Source of the DNA: Hyphomicrobiaceae bacterium
Lineage (GTDB): Bacteria; Pseudomonadota; Alphaproteobacteria; Rhizobiales; Hyphomicrobiaceae
Assembly (NCBI GenBank): GCA_022844275.1
Contig: JALHMB010000001.1
Span: 186,001 to 250,000 of the forward strand
Reading direction: 5' to 3'
Length of the DNA: 64,000 nucleotides
Under the pieces are notes generated by a model. The model ran no database searches. It saw only the letters and a list, made by a program, of their open reading frames with translations, and was not told the DNA's origin. Positions 26,349 to 36,515 of the stretch are shown one piece after another (the stretch's first letter is position 1; every line of letters begins with the position of its first letter). Made by a program: the position numbers and the translations under genes.

Positions 26349-27206
26349 TTAGTGGGCCTTGGCCCAAATCCGCTTCTTGGCGAAGTAGAGCAGCACAGCC
26401 GTGATCAGAAGGTAGAGCACTACGAGCAGACCCATGCGCTTGCGCTCGTCCTGCTTAGGGTCGCCGGCCCAGTGGAGGAATGCGACGACGTCGCGCGCCA
26501 TCTGATCCACGGTATTCGGCGTGCCGTCCTGGAACTTGATCGCACCCTCAGTGAGCGGTGGCGGCATCGAGATCTGATGGCCGGGGAATGCCTTGTTGTA
26601 CTGCATGCCGTCGCTCATCTTGAAGTCCTTGGGCGCGTCGGCGTAGCCCGTCAGCAGCGCATGGACATAGTCGGCACCTGCTTCCTGGTAACCGATCGCC
26701 ATGTCCTTCAGAAGATGGAAGGGATGGGCGAAGAGCGAGCCCTGATACTCGATGCTGCGCGCCTTCGTGATGAGCGACAGATCCGGCGGATAGGCGCCGT
26801 TGTGGATCGACCGCGCTTCCTGCTCGTTGGCATAGGGCGGCGGGATCTTGTCGGAGAGGCGCGCCGGGCGCTTGAACATCTTGCCTTCGTCGTTCGGACC
26901 ATCCTGGACCTCATAGGTCGCCGCGAGGCCCTTGACCGAATCCTCCTTGAAACCGGGTCCGCCCGGCTGAGCGAGGTTGCGGAAGTCGAGGCGCGAGATG
27001 CCATGGCATTGCGCGCAGGCATCCTTGTAGACCTGGAAGCCGCGCTGGAGCTGGTTCGGATCAAAACGCCCGAAGGGGCCGGCGAAGGACCACTTCTGGC
27101 GATCGATGTGAATAGCCTCGCCGGCAGCGTGGGCGAGGAGCGGCAAGGTCGCGCCCGCGAGGGCGAGCAGGACGATCCGCTTGATACGGGAGGTACGTGT
27201 GGTCAT
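26349..27206 (-). CDS. petC: Cytochrome c1 of the bc1 complex
   Basis: 285 residues from ATG 27206 (in-frame starts at 27215 and 27224 exist). A signal peptide (IVLLALAGATLPLLAHAA) precedes the mature protein. The haem c attachment motif is CAQCH, the axial methionine is probably in the KMSDGMQYN region, and a single C-terminal anchor (MGLLVVLYLLITAVLLYFAKKR) holds it in the inner membrane facing the periplasm. It passes electrons from the Rieske protein to cytochrome c. It is the last gene of petA-petB-petC. Confidence 0.95.
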   Translation of the reverse strand: MTTRTSRIKRIVLLALAGATLPLLAHAAGEAIHIDRQKWSFAGPFGRFDPNQLQRGFQVYKDACAQCHGISRLDFRNLAQPGGPGFKEDSVKGLAATYEVQDGPNDEGKMFKRPARLSDKIPPPYANEQEARSIHNGAYPPDLSLITKARSIEYQGSLFAHPFHLLKDMAIGYQEAGADYVHALLTGYADAPKDFKMSDGMQYNKAFPGHQISMPPPLTEGAIKFQDGTPNTVDQMARDVVAFLHWAGDPKQDERKRMGLLVVLYLLITAVLLYFAKKRIWAKAH

Positions 27207-27224
27207 TGATTGCATCCCCCGCAC

Positions 27225-28499
27225 TTATCGCTTCTCAGGAGCCGCGACGGCTCCGGCCGGCTTACCGCTGCCAAGCACCGACTCGGCGATCGAGCGCGGC
27301 ATGGCCGATGGCGTCTCCATGACCCCCACGATCGGCATGATCAGGAGGAAGAAGGCGAAGTAGTAGAGCGTGAAGAACTGCGCCCAGGCGACGTACACGC
27401 CCTCGGCTGGCTTGCCGCCGAGATAGCCGAGCGCCAGCACCGAGAAGAAGAAGAACCAGAGAAACCACTTGAAGATCGGCCGGTAGCGCGCCGAGCGCAC
27501 GCGGCTTGTGTCGAGCCAGGGAATGAAAACCAGGATCACGATCGCCGCGAACATCGCGATGACGCCGCCGAGCTTCGAGGGGATGGCGCGCAGGATCGCG
27601 TAGAACGGCAGGAAGTACCACTCCGGCACGATGTGCGGCGGCGTCACCAGCGGATTGGCCGGGGTGTAGTTGTCGGCGTGGCCGAGAAAGTCAGGCGCGA
27701 AGAAGACGAACCACGAGAAGAGCAGCGTGAAGACACCGATGCCAAAGAGATCCTTCATCGTCGCGTACGGCGTGAACGGGACCGTATCCGCCTTGGTCTT
27801 GATGTCGAGGCCCGTCGGGTTGTTCTGACCGACCACGTGCAGCGCCCAGATATGCAGGATGACGACACCGACGATCACGAACGGCAGCAGGTAGTGCAGG
27901 CTGAAGAAGCGATTGAGAGTGACGGTCGAGACGGAGAAGCCGCCCCACAGCCACTGCACTATCTTGGTGCCGAGGCCGGGAATGATCGCATCCAGCGACG
28001 AGAAGAGGTTCGTGATGACGGTGACGCCCCAGAAGCTCATCTGCCCCCAGGGCAGCGTATAGCCGAGGAAGCCCGTCGCCATCATGAGCAGGAAGAGCAG
28101 CACGCCAATGATCCAGAGCACCTCGCGCGGCGCCTTGTAGGAGCCGTAGTAGAGGCCACGGGCCATGTGGACGTAGACGGCGAAGAAGAACATCGAGGCG
28201 CCGACCGCGTGCACGTTGCGGATCAGCCAGCCGTAGTTCACGTCACGACGGATCTTCTCGACAGAGTTGAAGGCCATCAAGTCGTTCGGGATGTAGTGCA
28301 TCGCGAGGACGATGCCCGTCACGATCTGCACGACGAGGCAGAAGGTGAGGATGCCGCCGAACGTCCAGAGGTAGTTCAGATTGCGCGGCGTCGGATAGGA
28401 GACGGCAGTGTCATGCGCTAGGCGCACGATCGGCAGGCGCTCGTCCAGCCACTGCTCTGCGCGGGATCCGGGCTTGTATGAGGATTCATGCTGAGACAT
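27225..28499 (-). CDS. petB: Cytochrome b of the bc1 complex
   Basis: 424 residues with eight or nine membrane helices, the fused mitochondrial-type cytochrome b of alphaproteobacteria. Haem ligands are the paired histidines around [15 protein letters not shown] and [23 protein letters not shown]. The quinol-oxidation (Qo) motif is PEWY in [16 protein letters not shown]. It takes quinol electrons and moves protons across the inner membrane. It lies between the Rieske gene (16 bases upstream) and cytochrome c1 in one operon. Confidence 0.97.
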   Translation of the reverse strand: MSQHESSYKPGSRAEQWLDERLPIVRLAHDTAVSYPTPRNLNYLWTFGGILTFCLVVQIVTGIVLAMHYIPNDLMAFNSVEKIRRDVNYGWLIRNVHAVGASMFFFAVYVHMARGLYYGSYKAPREVLWIIGVLLFLLMMATGFLGYTLPWGQMSFWGVTVITNLFSSLDAIIPGLGTKIVQWLWGGFSVSTVTLNRFFSLHYLLPFVIVGVVILHIWALHVVGQNNPTGLDIKTKADTVPFTPYATMKDLFGIGVFTLLFSWFVFFAPDFLGHADNYTPANPLVTPPHIVPEWYFLPFYAILRAIPSKLGGVIAMFAAIVILVFIPWLDTSRVRSARYRPIFKWFLWFFFFSVLALGYLGGKPAEGVYVAWAQFFTLYYFAFFLLIMPIVGVMETPSAMPRSIAESVLGSGKPAGAVAAPEKR

Positions 28500-28515
28500 G
28501 GGGAATGCGAAGCCT

Positions 28516-29088
28516 TCAGCCGATCTTGACCATGGTGTCGGACAGGAACTCGTACGCGGGCACGTCGAGGTTGCGCGGGGCCGGGCCGCGACGTATGCGC
28601 CCCGCCGTGTCGTAGTGCGAGCCGTGGCACACGCAGAACCAGCCGTTGTAGTCGCCCTTCACGTCCGAGAGGCCCTGCCCCTTCGGAATGCACCCGAGAT
28701 GGGTGCAGATGCCGACCATTACGAGCCACTGCTCCTTGCCGGCCTTCGTGCGGTTCTTGTCAGACGCTGGCGCGCTCTCAGGCAGCGCATCGTTGCGGGC
28801 GCTGCGATCGGGAAGAGTGCTCGGATCTACGGCGTTCGCCTGCTCGATCTCGGCCTTCGTGCGGTGGCGGATGAAAACGGGCTTGCCGCGCCACATCACC
28901 GTGATGGCCTGCCCTTCCTTGACCGGTGCGACGTCGACTTCGGTCGATGCCAGCGCTTGGGTCGATGCATCGGGATTCATCTGCTGGATCAGCGGCCACA
29001 GTGTCGCCGCGCCGCCGACGGCTGCGAACGCGCTCGCCGCAACCACCAGAAAGTCGCGCCGTGTCGCATCTTCCGTATGGGCCGCCAA
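28516..29088 (-). CDS. petA: Rieske iron-sulfur subunit of the bc1 complex
   Basis: 190 residues. [24 protein letters not shown] at the N-terminus is a Tat signal that stays as a membrane anchor. The 2Fe-2S cluster ligands are in CTHLGC and CVCHGSHYD, with the disulfide cysteines included, and the C-terminus [16 protein letters not shown] is typical. It oxidises quinol at Qo and passes electrons to cytochrome c1. It is the first gene of the petABC operon. The 345 bases upstream should contain the promoter. Confidence 0.96.
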   Translation of the reverse strand: MAAHTEDATRRDFLVVAASAFAAVGGAATLWPLIQQMNPDASTQALASTEVDVAPVKEGQAITVMWRGKPVFIRHRTKAEIEQANAVDPSTLPDRSARNDALPESAPASDKNRTKAGKEQWLVMVGICTHLGCIPKGQGLSDVKGDYNGWFCVCHGSHYDTAGRIRRGPAPRNLDVPAYEFLSDTMVKIG

Positions 29089-29433
29089 GTCAGCCTCCTC
29101 TTTCCTGCCCCCGGGACATCCCTGCCCCGTATTTCACGTCCGGAGCGCCCTCCGGCATCGACGCCGCCGAAAACCGGCTTGCACTCGCCCGATGACGCCA
29201 GCGGCGCCATCAAACAGCCATACCCCTGACGCGGTGTCCCCGTACTCTGGCGTGAGACCGCTCCTCCCCGGAACGGGCGATTTGACGCGCGTACTTTTTG
29301 CATCCTTTCTAAGCAGGCACAAGCGTGTACGCCGGCATGGCCGAGGGGCAATTTGGCGCATGGCTGCGCGGGATCAATGTGGGCCGCTAAGATGCGCGCG
29401 CCGCACGCCGGAAATGGACCGGATAGCCACCCG
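29089..29433. other. Intergenic region between petA and trmL
   Basis: About 345 bases between divergent genes. A plus-strand TTGACG at 29282 with a loosely placed TTTCTAA about 18 bases on could be a promoter for trmL. AGGCTGACTT-type sequence and CCTCCTCTTT just before petA give its ribosome site on the minus strand. No RNA gene, repeat or believable small protein is seen. Confidence 0.35.
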
Positions 29434-29892
29434 ATGCGCCTCGCTCTCTATCAGCCTGACATTCCTCAGAATGCAGGGACGATTCTCCGACTTGCAGCGT
29501 GCCTCGATGTCGCCGTCGATGTGATCGGGCCGGCAGGCTTCGACATGAGCGATCGCAATTTGCGCCGCGCCGGGCTCGACTATCTCAATTATGTGGAGAT
29601 CGTCCGCCACGTATCGTTCGCGGCCTTTCTCGCGGCGCGTCGCGGCCGTCTCGTCCTGCTCACGACCGCCGGCGACATCGCCTACACGGACTTCGCTTTC
29701 GCGCGTGACGACGTGCTGCTGCTCGGCCGCGAGAGCGCCGGCGTGCCGGAGAACGTGCACGCGCTTGCGGACGCGCGGCTCAGAATTCCCATGCGGGAGG
29801 GCTTGCGCTCGCTCAACATCGCCGTCGCGGCAGCCATGGTTCTCGGCGAGGCGCTCCGCCAGACCGGCACCGGCGCATTCGGGAAAGGTTAG
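29434..29892 (+). CDS. trmL: tRNA (cytidine/uridine-34-2'-O)-methyltransferase
   Basis: 152 residues from the ATG at 29434, matching the family length; the frame is open upstream without similarity. It is a SPOUT methyltransferase with the trefoil-knot SAM-binding motifs LLGRESAGVPENV and IPMREGLRSLNIAVAAAMVLGEA, and opens with LALYQPDIPQNAGTILRLAAC. It methylates the wobble ribose of tRNA-Leu isoacceptors. Its last four bases overlap the end of the convergent dioxygenase gene. Confidence 0.93.
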   Translation: MRLALYQPDIPQNAGTILRLAACLDVAVDVIGPAGFDMSDRNLRRAGLDYLNYVEIVRHVSFAAFLAARRGRLVLLTTAGDIAYTDFAFARDDVLLLGRESAGVPENVHALADARLRIPMREGLRSLNIAVAAAMVLGEALRQTGTGAFGKG

Positions 29893-30707
29893 GCGCGCGG
29901 CCAGACCTGCGGGAACTCGGGGCCCTCGAATGGCGCGCCGTGCTCGAACTCGAGGTCCGGGAATGGCGGCGAGGTGCGCCCGCTGCGCTTCGCGAACGTC
30001 GCACCGTCCCCGACCCAACGGAAAGAAATGGCCCGCCGGCGGTTCTTCGTGGTGTTGGCCGGCGCCCCGTGGAGCGTGCGGAAGTCGAAGGCAACGACGT
30101 CGCCCGGCTGCATGGGCCAGGAGCGGATCTGAAACTCACTCTTGCGCGTCGCCATGTCGGGTACACGCTCGCTTTCATCGCCGGCATAGAGGCTCGTGCC
30201 GTCGAACCGCTCGGGGCGGAAATCCTTGCCCCACTTGTGCGAGCCCGCGACATACTCGAGGGCGATCTCCGACGGCACGGGGTCGAGCGGGACCCAGAAG
30301 CTGACCGACTTCTGCCCTTCCACCAGATAGTAGGGCTGATCCTGGTGCCAGGGCGTCGGCATGGAGTTGCCCGGCTCCTTGACGAGTACGTGCTCGTGGA
30401 AGATGCGGGCGGTCTTCGAGCGCATGAGCTGCGCCGCGGCCTCGGCCATATCCGAATTCAGCACCGCATCCCGGTAGCCCGGAATGCGCTGCCAGTTGCA
30501 GTAGTCCTGGAAGAACGGCGCGGTGCCGTCAGCGGGGCGGTAGGTACGCTCGAAACGGCTCGGCGCCGCCATGTTCTCGGCGACGGCGCCGGCAAGCTCG
30601 GTCACCCGATCGGCCAGTAAACCCGGAAGCAGTGCGACGCCATCTCGATCGAAAGCTTCAATCTGCTCTGCGCTGATCTTGACCACGCTTTGCTCTCCCC
30701 GGCTCAC
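29889..30707 (-). CDS. Phytanoyl-CoA dioxygenase (PhyH) family protein
   Basis: 272 residues. It is an Fe(II)/2-oxoglutarate-dependent oxygenase: the metal ligands are His and Asp in PTPWHQDQPYY and a distal His in FDFRTLHGAPANT, and the 2-oxoglutarate-binding arginine is likely in RRRAISFRWVGD. Members hydroxylate phytanoyl-CoA, small metabolites or natural products, so the substrate cannot be set from sequence. It shares orientation with hupB, lying 25 bases before... that is, hupB follows it on the minus strand after a short gap, so they might be cotranscribed, though hupB normally has its own promoter. Confidence 0.85.
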   Translation of the reverse strand: MSRGEQSVVKISAEQIEAFDRDGVALLPGLLADRVTELAGAVAENMAAPSRFERTYRPADGTAPFFQDYCNWQRIPGYRDAVLNSDMAEAAAQLMRSKTARIFHEHVLVKEPGNSMPTPWHQDQPYYLVEGQKSVSFWVPLDPVPSEIALEYVAGSHKWGKDFRPERFDGTSLYAGDESERVPDMATRKSEFQIRSWPMQPGDVVAFDFRTLHGAPANTTKNRRRAISFRWVGDGATFAKRSGRTSPPFPDLEFEHGAPFEGPEFPQVWPRA

Positions 30708-30732
30708 GAAGGGGCGTTCTGGCCCCAGCGCC

Positions 30733-31005
30733 CTAGTTGAGCGCGTCCTTGAGCGTTTTGGAAGCCTGGAACTTCGGAACGATCGAGGCCTTGATATCGA
30801 TCTCTGCGCCGGTTTGCGGATTCCGCGCCTTACGCGCTGCGCGCTTGCCGACCTTGAAGGCGCCGAAGCCCGGCAGGCGCACTTCCTCGCCCTTCTTCAG
30901 GGTGCTCTCGATATGGCGCAGCACGGCGTCGACGACGTCACCGGCCTTCTCCTTGGTCAGCTCGGTCTCGGCTGCCACTGCGTCGATCAGATCCTTCTTG
31001 CTCAT
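30733..31005 (-). CDS. hupB: DNA-binding protein HU
   Basis: 90 residues, the exact length of bacterial HU. The start [28 protein letters not shown] and the DNA-binding arm with [24 protein letters not shown] are the standard signatures, including the intercalating-proline NPQTG. It bends and compacts DNA in the nucleoid. It lies downstream of lon on the same strand, as in many alphaproteobacteria, but the lon terminator at 31252-31286 separates the two, so it should have its own promoter between that and 31005. Confidence 0.95.
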   Translation of the reverse strand: MSKKDLIDAVAAETELTKEKAGDVVDAVLRHIESTLKKGEEVRLPGFGAFKVGKRAARKARNPQTGAEIDIKASIVPKFQASKTLKDALN

Positions 31006-31312
31006 TGCATGTCTCCTTGCGGCGCGTCCTGGCGCCGTCCGGGCGAAGAAGCCCTCAATGTCCGAAAAGCCGCGAGGACCGCGGCGACACCCGCGCTAAC
31101 AACCCCTCACGAAGGGCCGCGTCAAGCCAAAAATGTGCGGTAGCTCAGCTCAAATACTTGCGTGGAATTGCGATAAATCGCGCATTACTTGCAAAGTACG
31201 GTGACGGATTGTTCGATAACGTCTTCTTTACTTACGATCGTGGCTGTCGACAAAAAAGGGACGCCCGCCAATAGCGGCGGGCGTCCTCAAGTAACTCGAG
31301 TTGCAGATGCGG
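31006..31312. other. Intergenic region between lon and hupB
   Basis: About 307 bases. It contains the lon terminator (31252-31286) and, nearer hupB, an AT-richer stretch at 31140-31250 that should hold the hupB promoter. AAGGAGAC just before the hupB ATG is its ribosome site. Nothing else is recognised. Confidence 0.5.
31245..31286 (-). terminator. Rho-independent terminator of lon
   Basis: On the minus strand an 11-base perfect stem (arms 31276-31286 and 31259-31269, GGACGCCCGCC type) with a six-base loop is followed by CC and TTTTTT. It lies 27 bases after the lon stop. Confidence 0.9.
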
Positions 31313-33754
31313 TCAGTGCGCAGTCGGCCGCGTATCGCCCCCACCGTCTTGCACCGGGCCACCACCCTCGGTTTCCCAGGCAATCGGCTCGGGCTGCCTG
31401 ACGAGCGCATGCTTGAGCACGTCGTCCATCCGCGCGACCGGCGCGATATCCAGCGCGTTCTTCACGTTATCGGGGATTTCGGCGAGATCCTTCACGTTCT
31501 CCTCGGGGATCAGCACCTTCTTGATGCCGGCCCGAAGCGCCGCGAGGAGCTTCTCCTTCAATCCACCGATCGGCAGCACCCGCCCACGCAGCGTGATCTC
31601 GCCCGTCATGGCGACGTCCTTGCGCACCGGGATCGACGTGAGCACGGAGATGATCGCCGTGACCATCGCGACACCCGCCGATGGGCCATCCTTCGGCGTC
31701 GCACCCTCGGGCACGTGCACGTGGATGTCCTTGCGGTCGAACATGGACGCGGGGATGCCAAAGTCGACCGACCGCGAGCGCACGTAAGCATTCGCCGCCT
31801 GGATCGATTCCTTCATCACGTCGCGCAGGTTGCCCGTGACGCTCATCTTGCCCTTGCCGGGCATCATGACGCCTTCGACCGTCAGGATCTCGCCGCCGAC
31901 TTCCGTCCAGGCAAGGCCGGTCACGACACCGACCTGGTCGGTGAGCTCCGCCTCGCCATAACGGTACCTCGGCACGCCGAGATATTCCTCGACGTTCTCG
32001 GCCGTGATCTCGACGCTCTTCTTATCGCTCGCGAGGATGTCCTTCACCGCCTTGCGGGCGAGCTTGGAAACCTCACGCTCGAGCGAGCGCACACCCGCCT
32101 CGCGCGTGTAGCGGCGGATGAGCGTCTGAAGAGCCTCGTCGCTCACGCTCCACTCGCCCGGCTCCAGGCCGTGCGCGGCCTGGGCTTCCGGAACAAGATG
32201 ACGCTTCGCGATCTCGACCTTCTCGTCCTCGGTGTAGCCGGCGAGACGAATGATCTCCATGCGGTCCAGAAGGGCCGGCGGGATGTTCAGCGTGTTCGCC
32301 GTCGTCACGAACATCACGCTCGAGAGGTCGTAGTCGACTTCGAGATAATGGTCGTTGAACGTGTGGTTCTGCTCGGGGTCGAGGACCTCGAGGAGCGCCG
32401 ACGCCGGATCGCCGCGGAAATCCGAGCCCATCTTGTCGATCTCGTCGAGCAGGAAGAGCGGGTTCGTCCGCTTCGCCTTCTTCATCGACTGGATGATCTT
32501 GCCGGGCATGGAGCCGATGTACGTGCGCCGGTGGCCGCGGATCTCGGCTTCGTCACGCACGCCGCCGAGGCTCATGCGCACGAACTCACGTCCGGTCGCA
32601 TTCGCGATCGACTTGCCGAGCGAAGTCTTGCCGACGCCCGGAGGCCCGACGAGACAGAGGATCGGCCCCTTGAGCTTGTTCGTGCGTGCCTGCACAGCCA
32701 AGTACTCGAGGATGCGCTCCTTGACCTTCTCGAGGCCGAAGTGCTCCTTGTCGAGCACCGCTTGCGCCTCGACGAGGTCCTTCTTGACCTTGCCGCGCAC
32801 ACCCCAGGGGATCGACAGCAGCCAGTCGAGATAGTTGCGGACAACCGTCGCCTCGGCCGACATCGGGCTCATCTGCTTGAGCTTCTTCAGCTCGGCGAGC
32901 GCCTTGTCCTTGGCCTCCTTCGACAGCTTGGTATTCTCGATCTTCTCCTCGAACTCGGCGATATCGTCGCGCTCGTCGGTGTCGCCGAGCTCCTTCTGGA
33001 TCGCCTTCATCTGCTCGTTGAGATAGTACTCGCGCTGCGTCTTCTCCATCTGGCGCTTGACGCGGCTGCGGATCTTCTTCTCGACCTGCAGCACGGAGAT
33101 CTCGCTCTCCATCAGTGTGTAGACGCGCTCCAGCCGCTCCGACACCTTGGTGATCTCGAGAACGTCCTGCTTGTCGGAGATCTTCACCGCGAGGTGCGAG
33201 GCGATCGTGTCCGCGAGCTTCGAGTAGTCCTCGATCAGGCTGATGGTGCCGAGCACCTCGGGGCTGATCTTCTTGTTGAGCTTCACATAGCTCTCGAACT
33301 GCGACATCGCCGAACGAGAAAGTGCCTCGAGCTCGTCCTTGTTGCCCGAGGTCTCCGGCAGACGCTCGATCTCGGCCTCGAAGTGGCTTGCGTTCTCGGT
33401 GTACTTGACGATTTTCGCGCGTGCGCTGCCCTCGACGAGCACCTTCACCGTGCCGTCGGGAAGCTTCAGAAGCTGAAGCACGGACGCGAGCGTGCCGATC
33501 TTGTAGATGGCGCCGGGCGTCGGATCGTCATCGGCGGCATTCTTCTGCGCGACCAGCAGGATCTGCTTGTCCGTGCGCATGACTTCTTCAAGCGCGTTGA
33601 TCGAGCGCTCGCGGCCGACGAACAGCGGCACGATCATGTAGGGAAACACCACTATGTCGCGCAGCGGCAGCACAGGGAACACTTCCCTGCCAGTCCCTTT
33701 CTCCCGGGTCACTTTTTCTTCGCTCATGGTGTCACCGCCTTTTCTCTTCGCCAC
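31313..33754 (-). CDS. lon: ATP-dependent protease Lon
   Basis: 813 residues, complete. The N-terminal substrate-binding domain (about 25-220, [24 protein letters not shown]) is followed by a coiled-coil linker, the AAA+ module with Walker [16 protein letters not shown] and Walker [13 protein letters not shown], and the serine-lysine protease domain with the catalytic Ser in [11 protein letters not shown]. It degrades damaged and regulatory proteins in the cytosol. It follows clpX on the same strand after 264 bases and is ended by a strong terminator. The gene order tig-clpP-clpX-lon-hupB is a conserved proteostasis cluster. Confidence 0.97.
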   Translation of the reverse strand: MAKRKGGDTMSEEKVTREKGTGREVFPVLPLRDIVVFPYMIVPLFVGRERSINALEEVMRTDKQILLVAQKNAADDDPTPGAIYKIGTLASVLQLLKLPDGTVKVLVEGSARAKIVKYTENASHFEAEIERLPETSGNKDELEALSRSAMSQFESYVKLNKKISPEVLGTISLIEDYSKLADTIASHLAVKISDKQDVLEITKVSERLERVYTLMESEISVLQVEKKIRSRVKRQMEKTQREYYLNEQMKAIQKELGDTDERDDIAEFEEKIENTKLSKEAKDKALAELKKLKQMSPMSAEATVVRNYLDWLLSIPWGVRGKVKKDLVEAQAVLDKEHFGLEKVKERILEYLAVQARTNKLKGPILCLVGPPGVGKTSLGKSIANATGREFVRMSLGGVRDEAEIRGHRRTYIGSMPGKIIQSMKKAKRTNPLFLLDEIDKMGSDFRGDPASALLEVLDPEQNHTFNDHYLEVDYDLSSVMFVTTANTLNIPPALLDRMEIIRLAGYTEDEKVEIAKRHLVPEAQAAHGLEPGEWSVSDEALQTLIRRYTREAGVRSLEREVSKLARKAVKDILASDKKSVEITAENVEEYLGVPRYRYGEAELTDQVGVVTGLAWTEVGGEILTVEGVMMPGKGKMSVTGNLRDVMKESIQAANAYVRSRSVDFGIPASMFDRKDIHVHVPEGATPKDGPSAGVAMVTAIISVLTSIPVRKDVAMTGEITLRGRVLPIGGLKEKLLAALRAGIKKVLIPEENVKDLAEIPDNVKNALDIAPVARMDDVLKHALVRQPEPIAWETEGGGPVQDGGGDTRPTAH

Positions 33755-34018
33755 GGGACCCGATACCGGCGTCCCGGCAATGCGTATACGCTGCTGTTGG
33801 GCCTAATCCGTTGGCCTACCTCGCGACGCGCGACCTCGAGAACTCTCGCCGATCACGCTTACAGGTCTACGGCCCCGACGGGCGACGCCCACAGCATAGT
33901 ACGATCGCAAAAGCTCATATGGTGAGCCCTGCGATAGGGTTAAAGAGCCGTGCGGCCCTGCCGCACCCAGCACTGCGCCGATGCAACCCACCCCCTGCGA
34001 GCGGCCCCCGTTTTGATC

Positions 34019-35269
34019 TTAAGCGATCGTGCCTTTCTCTTCAGCGCGCTCCGCATAAATGCGGAGCGGCCGGGCACCGCCGTCGATCACCTCGGGACCG
34101 ATAACGATTTCCTCCACCCCCTTCAGATTCGGCAGCTCGAACATCGTGTCGAGCAGGATCCCTTCCATGATCGAACGCAGCCCGCGTGCGCCGGTCTTGC
34201 GCTCGATAGCCTTCTTCGAGATGGACTTCAGCGCGTCCGTCGTGATCGTGAGGCGCACGTCCTCCATCTCGAAAAGGCGCTGATACTGCTTCACCAGCGC
34301 GTTCTTGGGCTCCGATAGAATCTGAATCAAAGCCTTCTCATCGAGATCCTCAAGCGTCGCGATCACCGGCAGGCGGCCGATGAACTCCGGGATCAGGCCG
34401 AACTTCAGAAGGTCCTCGGGCTCCACCGCGCGCAGCACTTCGCCCGTGCGCCGCTCATCAGGTCCGATGACTGTCGCGCCGAAGCCGATCGACGTTCCGC
34501 GACCGCGACGCGCGATGATCTTCTCGAGACCGGCGAAGGCGCCGCCGCAGATGAAGAGGATGTTGGTCGTGTCGACCTGCAGGAACTCCTGCTGCGGATG
34601 CTTGCGGCCACCCTGCGGAGGCACGGACGCGACCGTGCCTTCCATGATCTTGAGCAGAGCCTGCTGCACACCCTCGCCCGACACGTCGCGCGTGATCGAG
34701 GGGTTGTCCGACTTGCGGCTGATCTTGTCGACCTCGTCGATGTAGACGATGCCGCGCTGCGCCCGTTCGACATTGTAGTCGGCGGCCTGCAGCAGCTTCA
34801 GAATGATGTTCTCGACATCCTCGCCGACATAGCCCGCTTCAGTGAGCGTCGTTGCATCGGCCATGGTGAAGGGCACGTCGAGGATGCGCGCGAGCGTCTG
34901 AGCGAGCAGCGTCTTGCCGCAACCGGTCGGGCCGACGAGCAGGATGTTCGACTTGGCGAGCTCGACGTCGTTGCCCTTGGTCGCGTGATTAAGGCGCTTG
35001 TAGTGATTGTGCACTGCGACGGAGAGCACGCGCTTGGCGTGCTGCTGGCCGATGACATAGCTATCGAGCACCGCGCAGATCTCCTGCGGGCTCGGCACAC
35101 CGTCGCGCGACTTGACGAGGGTGTTCTTGTTCTCCTCGCGGATGATGTCCATGCAGAGTTCGACGCACTCATCGCAGATGAATACGGTCGGACCCGCAAT
35201 GAGCTTGCGGACTTCATGCTGGCTTTTGCCGCAGAAGGAGCAGTAGAGGGTGTTCTTTTCGCTTGGCAT
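34019..35269 (-). CDS. clpX: ATP-dependent Clp protease, ATPase subunit ClpX
   Basis: 416 residues. The N-terminal zinc-binding domain has four cysteines (CSFC ... CDEC). The AAA+ domain carries Walker [14 protein letters not shown], Walker [12 protein letters not shown] and sensor regions ending [20 protein letters not shown]. The ClpP-docking loop is in IGFGATV-type sequence. It unfolds tagged substrates and feeds ClpP. clpP lies 358 bases upstream, far enough for a separate promoter. Confidence 0.97.
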   Translation of the reverse strand: MPSEKNTLYCSFCGKSQHEVRKLIAGPTVFICDECVELCMDIIREENKNTLVKSRDGVPSPQEICAVLDSYVIGQQHAKRVLSVAVHNHYKRLNHATKGNDVELAKSNILLVGPTGCGKTLLAQTLARILDVPFTMADATTLTEAGYVGEDVENIILKLLQAADYNVERAQRGIVYIDEVDKISRKSDNPSITRDVSGEGVQQALLKIMEGTVASVPPQGGRKHPQQEFLQVDTTNILFICGGAFAGLEKIIARRGRGTSIGFGATVIGPDERRTGEVLRAVEPEDLLKFGLIPEFIGRLPVIATLEDLDEKALIQILSEPKNALVKQYQRLFEMEDVRLTITTDALKSISKKAIERKTGARGLRSIMEGILLDTMFELPNLKGVEEIVIGPEVIDGGARPLRIYAERAEEKGTIA

Positions 35270-35627
35270 TGGCTTTCCTGCACCCGTTCCCGGTCATGCG
35301 CGCCGCGACTTGGACAACGCGCGGAGCTCTTCTCGGCCTCTCGGCACGAACTCAGCCTCAAGGCACCCTAACGACGCGTCCACCAGCTTGTCGAGCTGAT
35401 CACGGGCGGACCGCCAGATCAACCATGCATTCCCCAAGACCCGCAGCTAAGGCTAAGCGCCCTGCGGGAATTGCAACACCAATGTGACTAACAAGCCGCA
35501 CCAGTGTTGCGCCGATCACTGCAAGCCATGCGCCAAAGGCGATGGAGCCCACGGAATGCGTCGGTTTTTAGGACTGCATATCTGGGCGCCACCGCCGATC
35601 CGCGCCCAAACGTTAACGATTCGGCAC
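35270..35627. other. Intergenic region between clpP and clpX
   Basis: About 358 bases on the path clpP to clpX. A weak stem at about 35587-35610 (GGGCGC/GCGCCC) lies just after the clpP stop but has no U-run. The clpX promoter should lie in 35275-35500. No gene or RNA is recognised. Confidence 0.4.
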
Positions 35628-36293
35628 TCAGGCCTTCTCTGCATCCGGCTTGGGCTCGATCTCGTCGCGGCGCGCCAGAACCCGATCGATCAGCCCGAAT
35701 TCCTGCGCTTGATCTGCTGTCATGAAGTAGTCGCGATCCAGCGTCTTTTCAACCATGTCGTACGTCTGGCCCGTATGCTTGACATACACTTCGTTGAGAC
35801 GGCGCTTCATCTTGACGATATCTTCGGCGTGGCGCTCGATATCGCTGGCCTGACCAGAAAAACCGCCCGATGGCTGGTGAACCATGATCCGGGCATTGGG
35901 AAGCGCATAGCGCATACCCTTCTCACCGGCGCAGAGCAGCAATGAGCCCATGGAGGCCGCCTGGCCGATGCACAATGTCGCAATCGGCGGTTTGATGAAC
36001 TGCATGGTGTCGTAAATGGCCATGCCCGAGGTCACCACCCCGCCCGGGGAGTTGATATACATGGCGATCTCTTTCTTGGGGTTCTGCGCCTCAAGAAAGA
36101 GCAACTGCATGCAGATCGACGACGCCATCTGGTCCTCGACAGGGCCGATCAGGAAGATGATCCGCTCCTGCAGCATTCGCGACGGCAGGTCGTAGGGCCG
36201 CTCGCCGCGCGCCGTCTGCTCGATCACCGTCGGCCAATAGGTGGCGACGGGAGAGTTGTAGAGCCGATCAGCAGCGAGAGGGGGGATGATCAT
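35628..36293 (-). CDS. clpP: ATP-dependent Clp protease, proteolytic subunit ClpP
   Basis: 221 residues. The catalytic Ser is in [13 protein letters not shown], the His in [10 protein letters not shown] and the Asp in the region of [18 protein letters not shown]. The N-terminus includes the short processed leader typical of ClpP and [15 protein letters not shown]. It forms the tetradecameric chamber served by ClpX and ClpA. A minus-strand promoter region precedes it (36294-36400). It lies between tig and clpX in the usual order. Confidence 0.97.
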   Translation of the reverse strand: MIIPPLAADRLYNSPVATYWPTVIEQTARGERPYDLPSRMLQERIIFLIGPVEDQMASSICMQLLFLEAQNPKKEIAMYINSPGGVVTSGMAIYDTMQFIKPPIATLCIGQAASMGSLLLCAGEKGMRYALPNARIMVHQPSGGFSGQASDIERHAEDIVKMKRRLNEVYVKHTGQTYDMVEKTLDRDYFMTADQAQEFGLIDRVLARRDEIEPKPDAEKA

Positions 36294-36515
36294 AGGGGGC
36301 GTCCTGCGGGCTTGAGGTAAGGCGGGCGCCCAAGCTGTCGTCCTGGGCCCACCGGTCGAGAATCACGTCACCGACATTGCATATATAGGATGCCGCGGCC
36401 GGACTTCATCCATCCTCACGCGGGCATCCCTGATGTGTACAGACCTGTGCGCCACGCGTCCGGAGCTAGGACGCGACTGCGGCACCCTAGCTGCTGCCCC
36501 TGCCACCGAACCCGT

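Noticed and set aside
31301-33925. An 874-codon open frame on the plus strand opposite lon
   Set aside because: It is the antisense shadow of lon, rich in His/Arg/Asp/Leu with no domain, while the minus strand encodes a full Lon protease.
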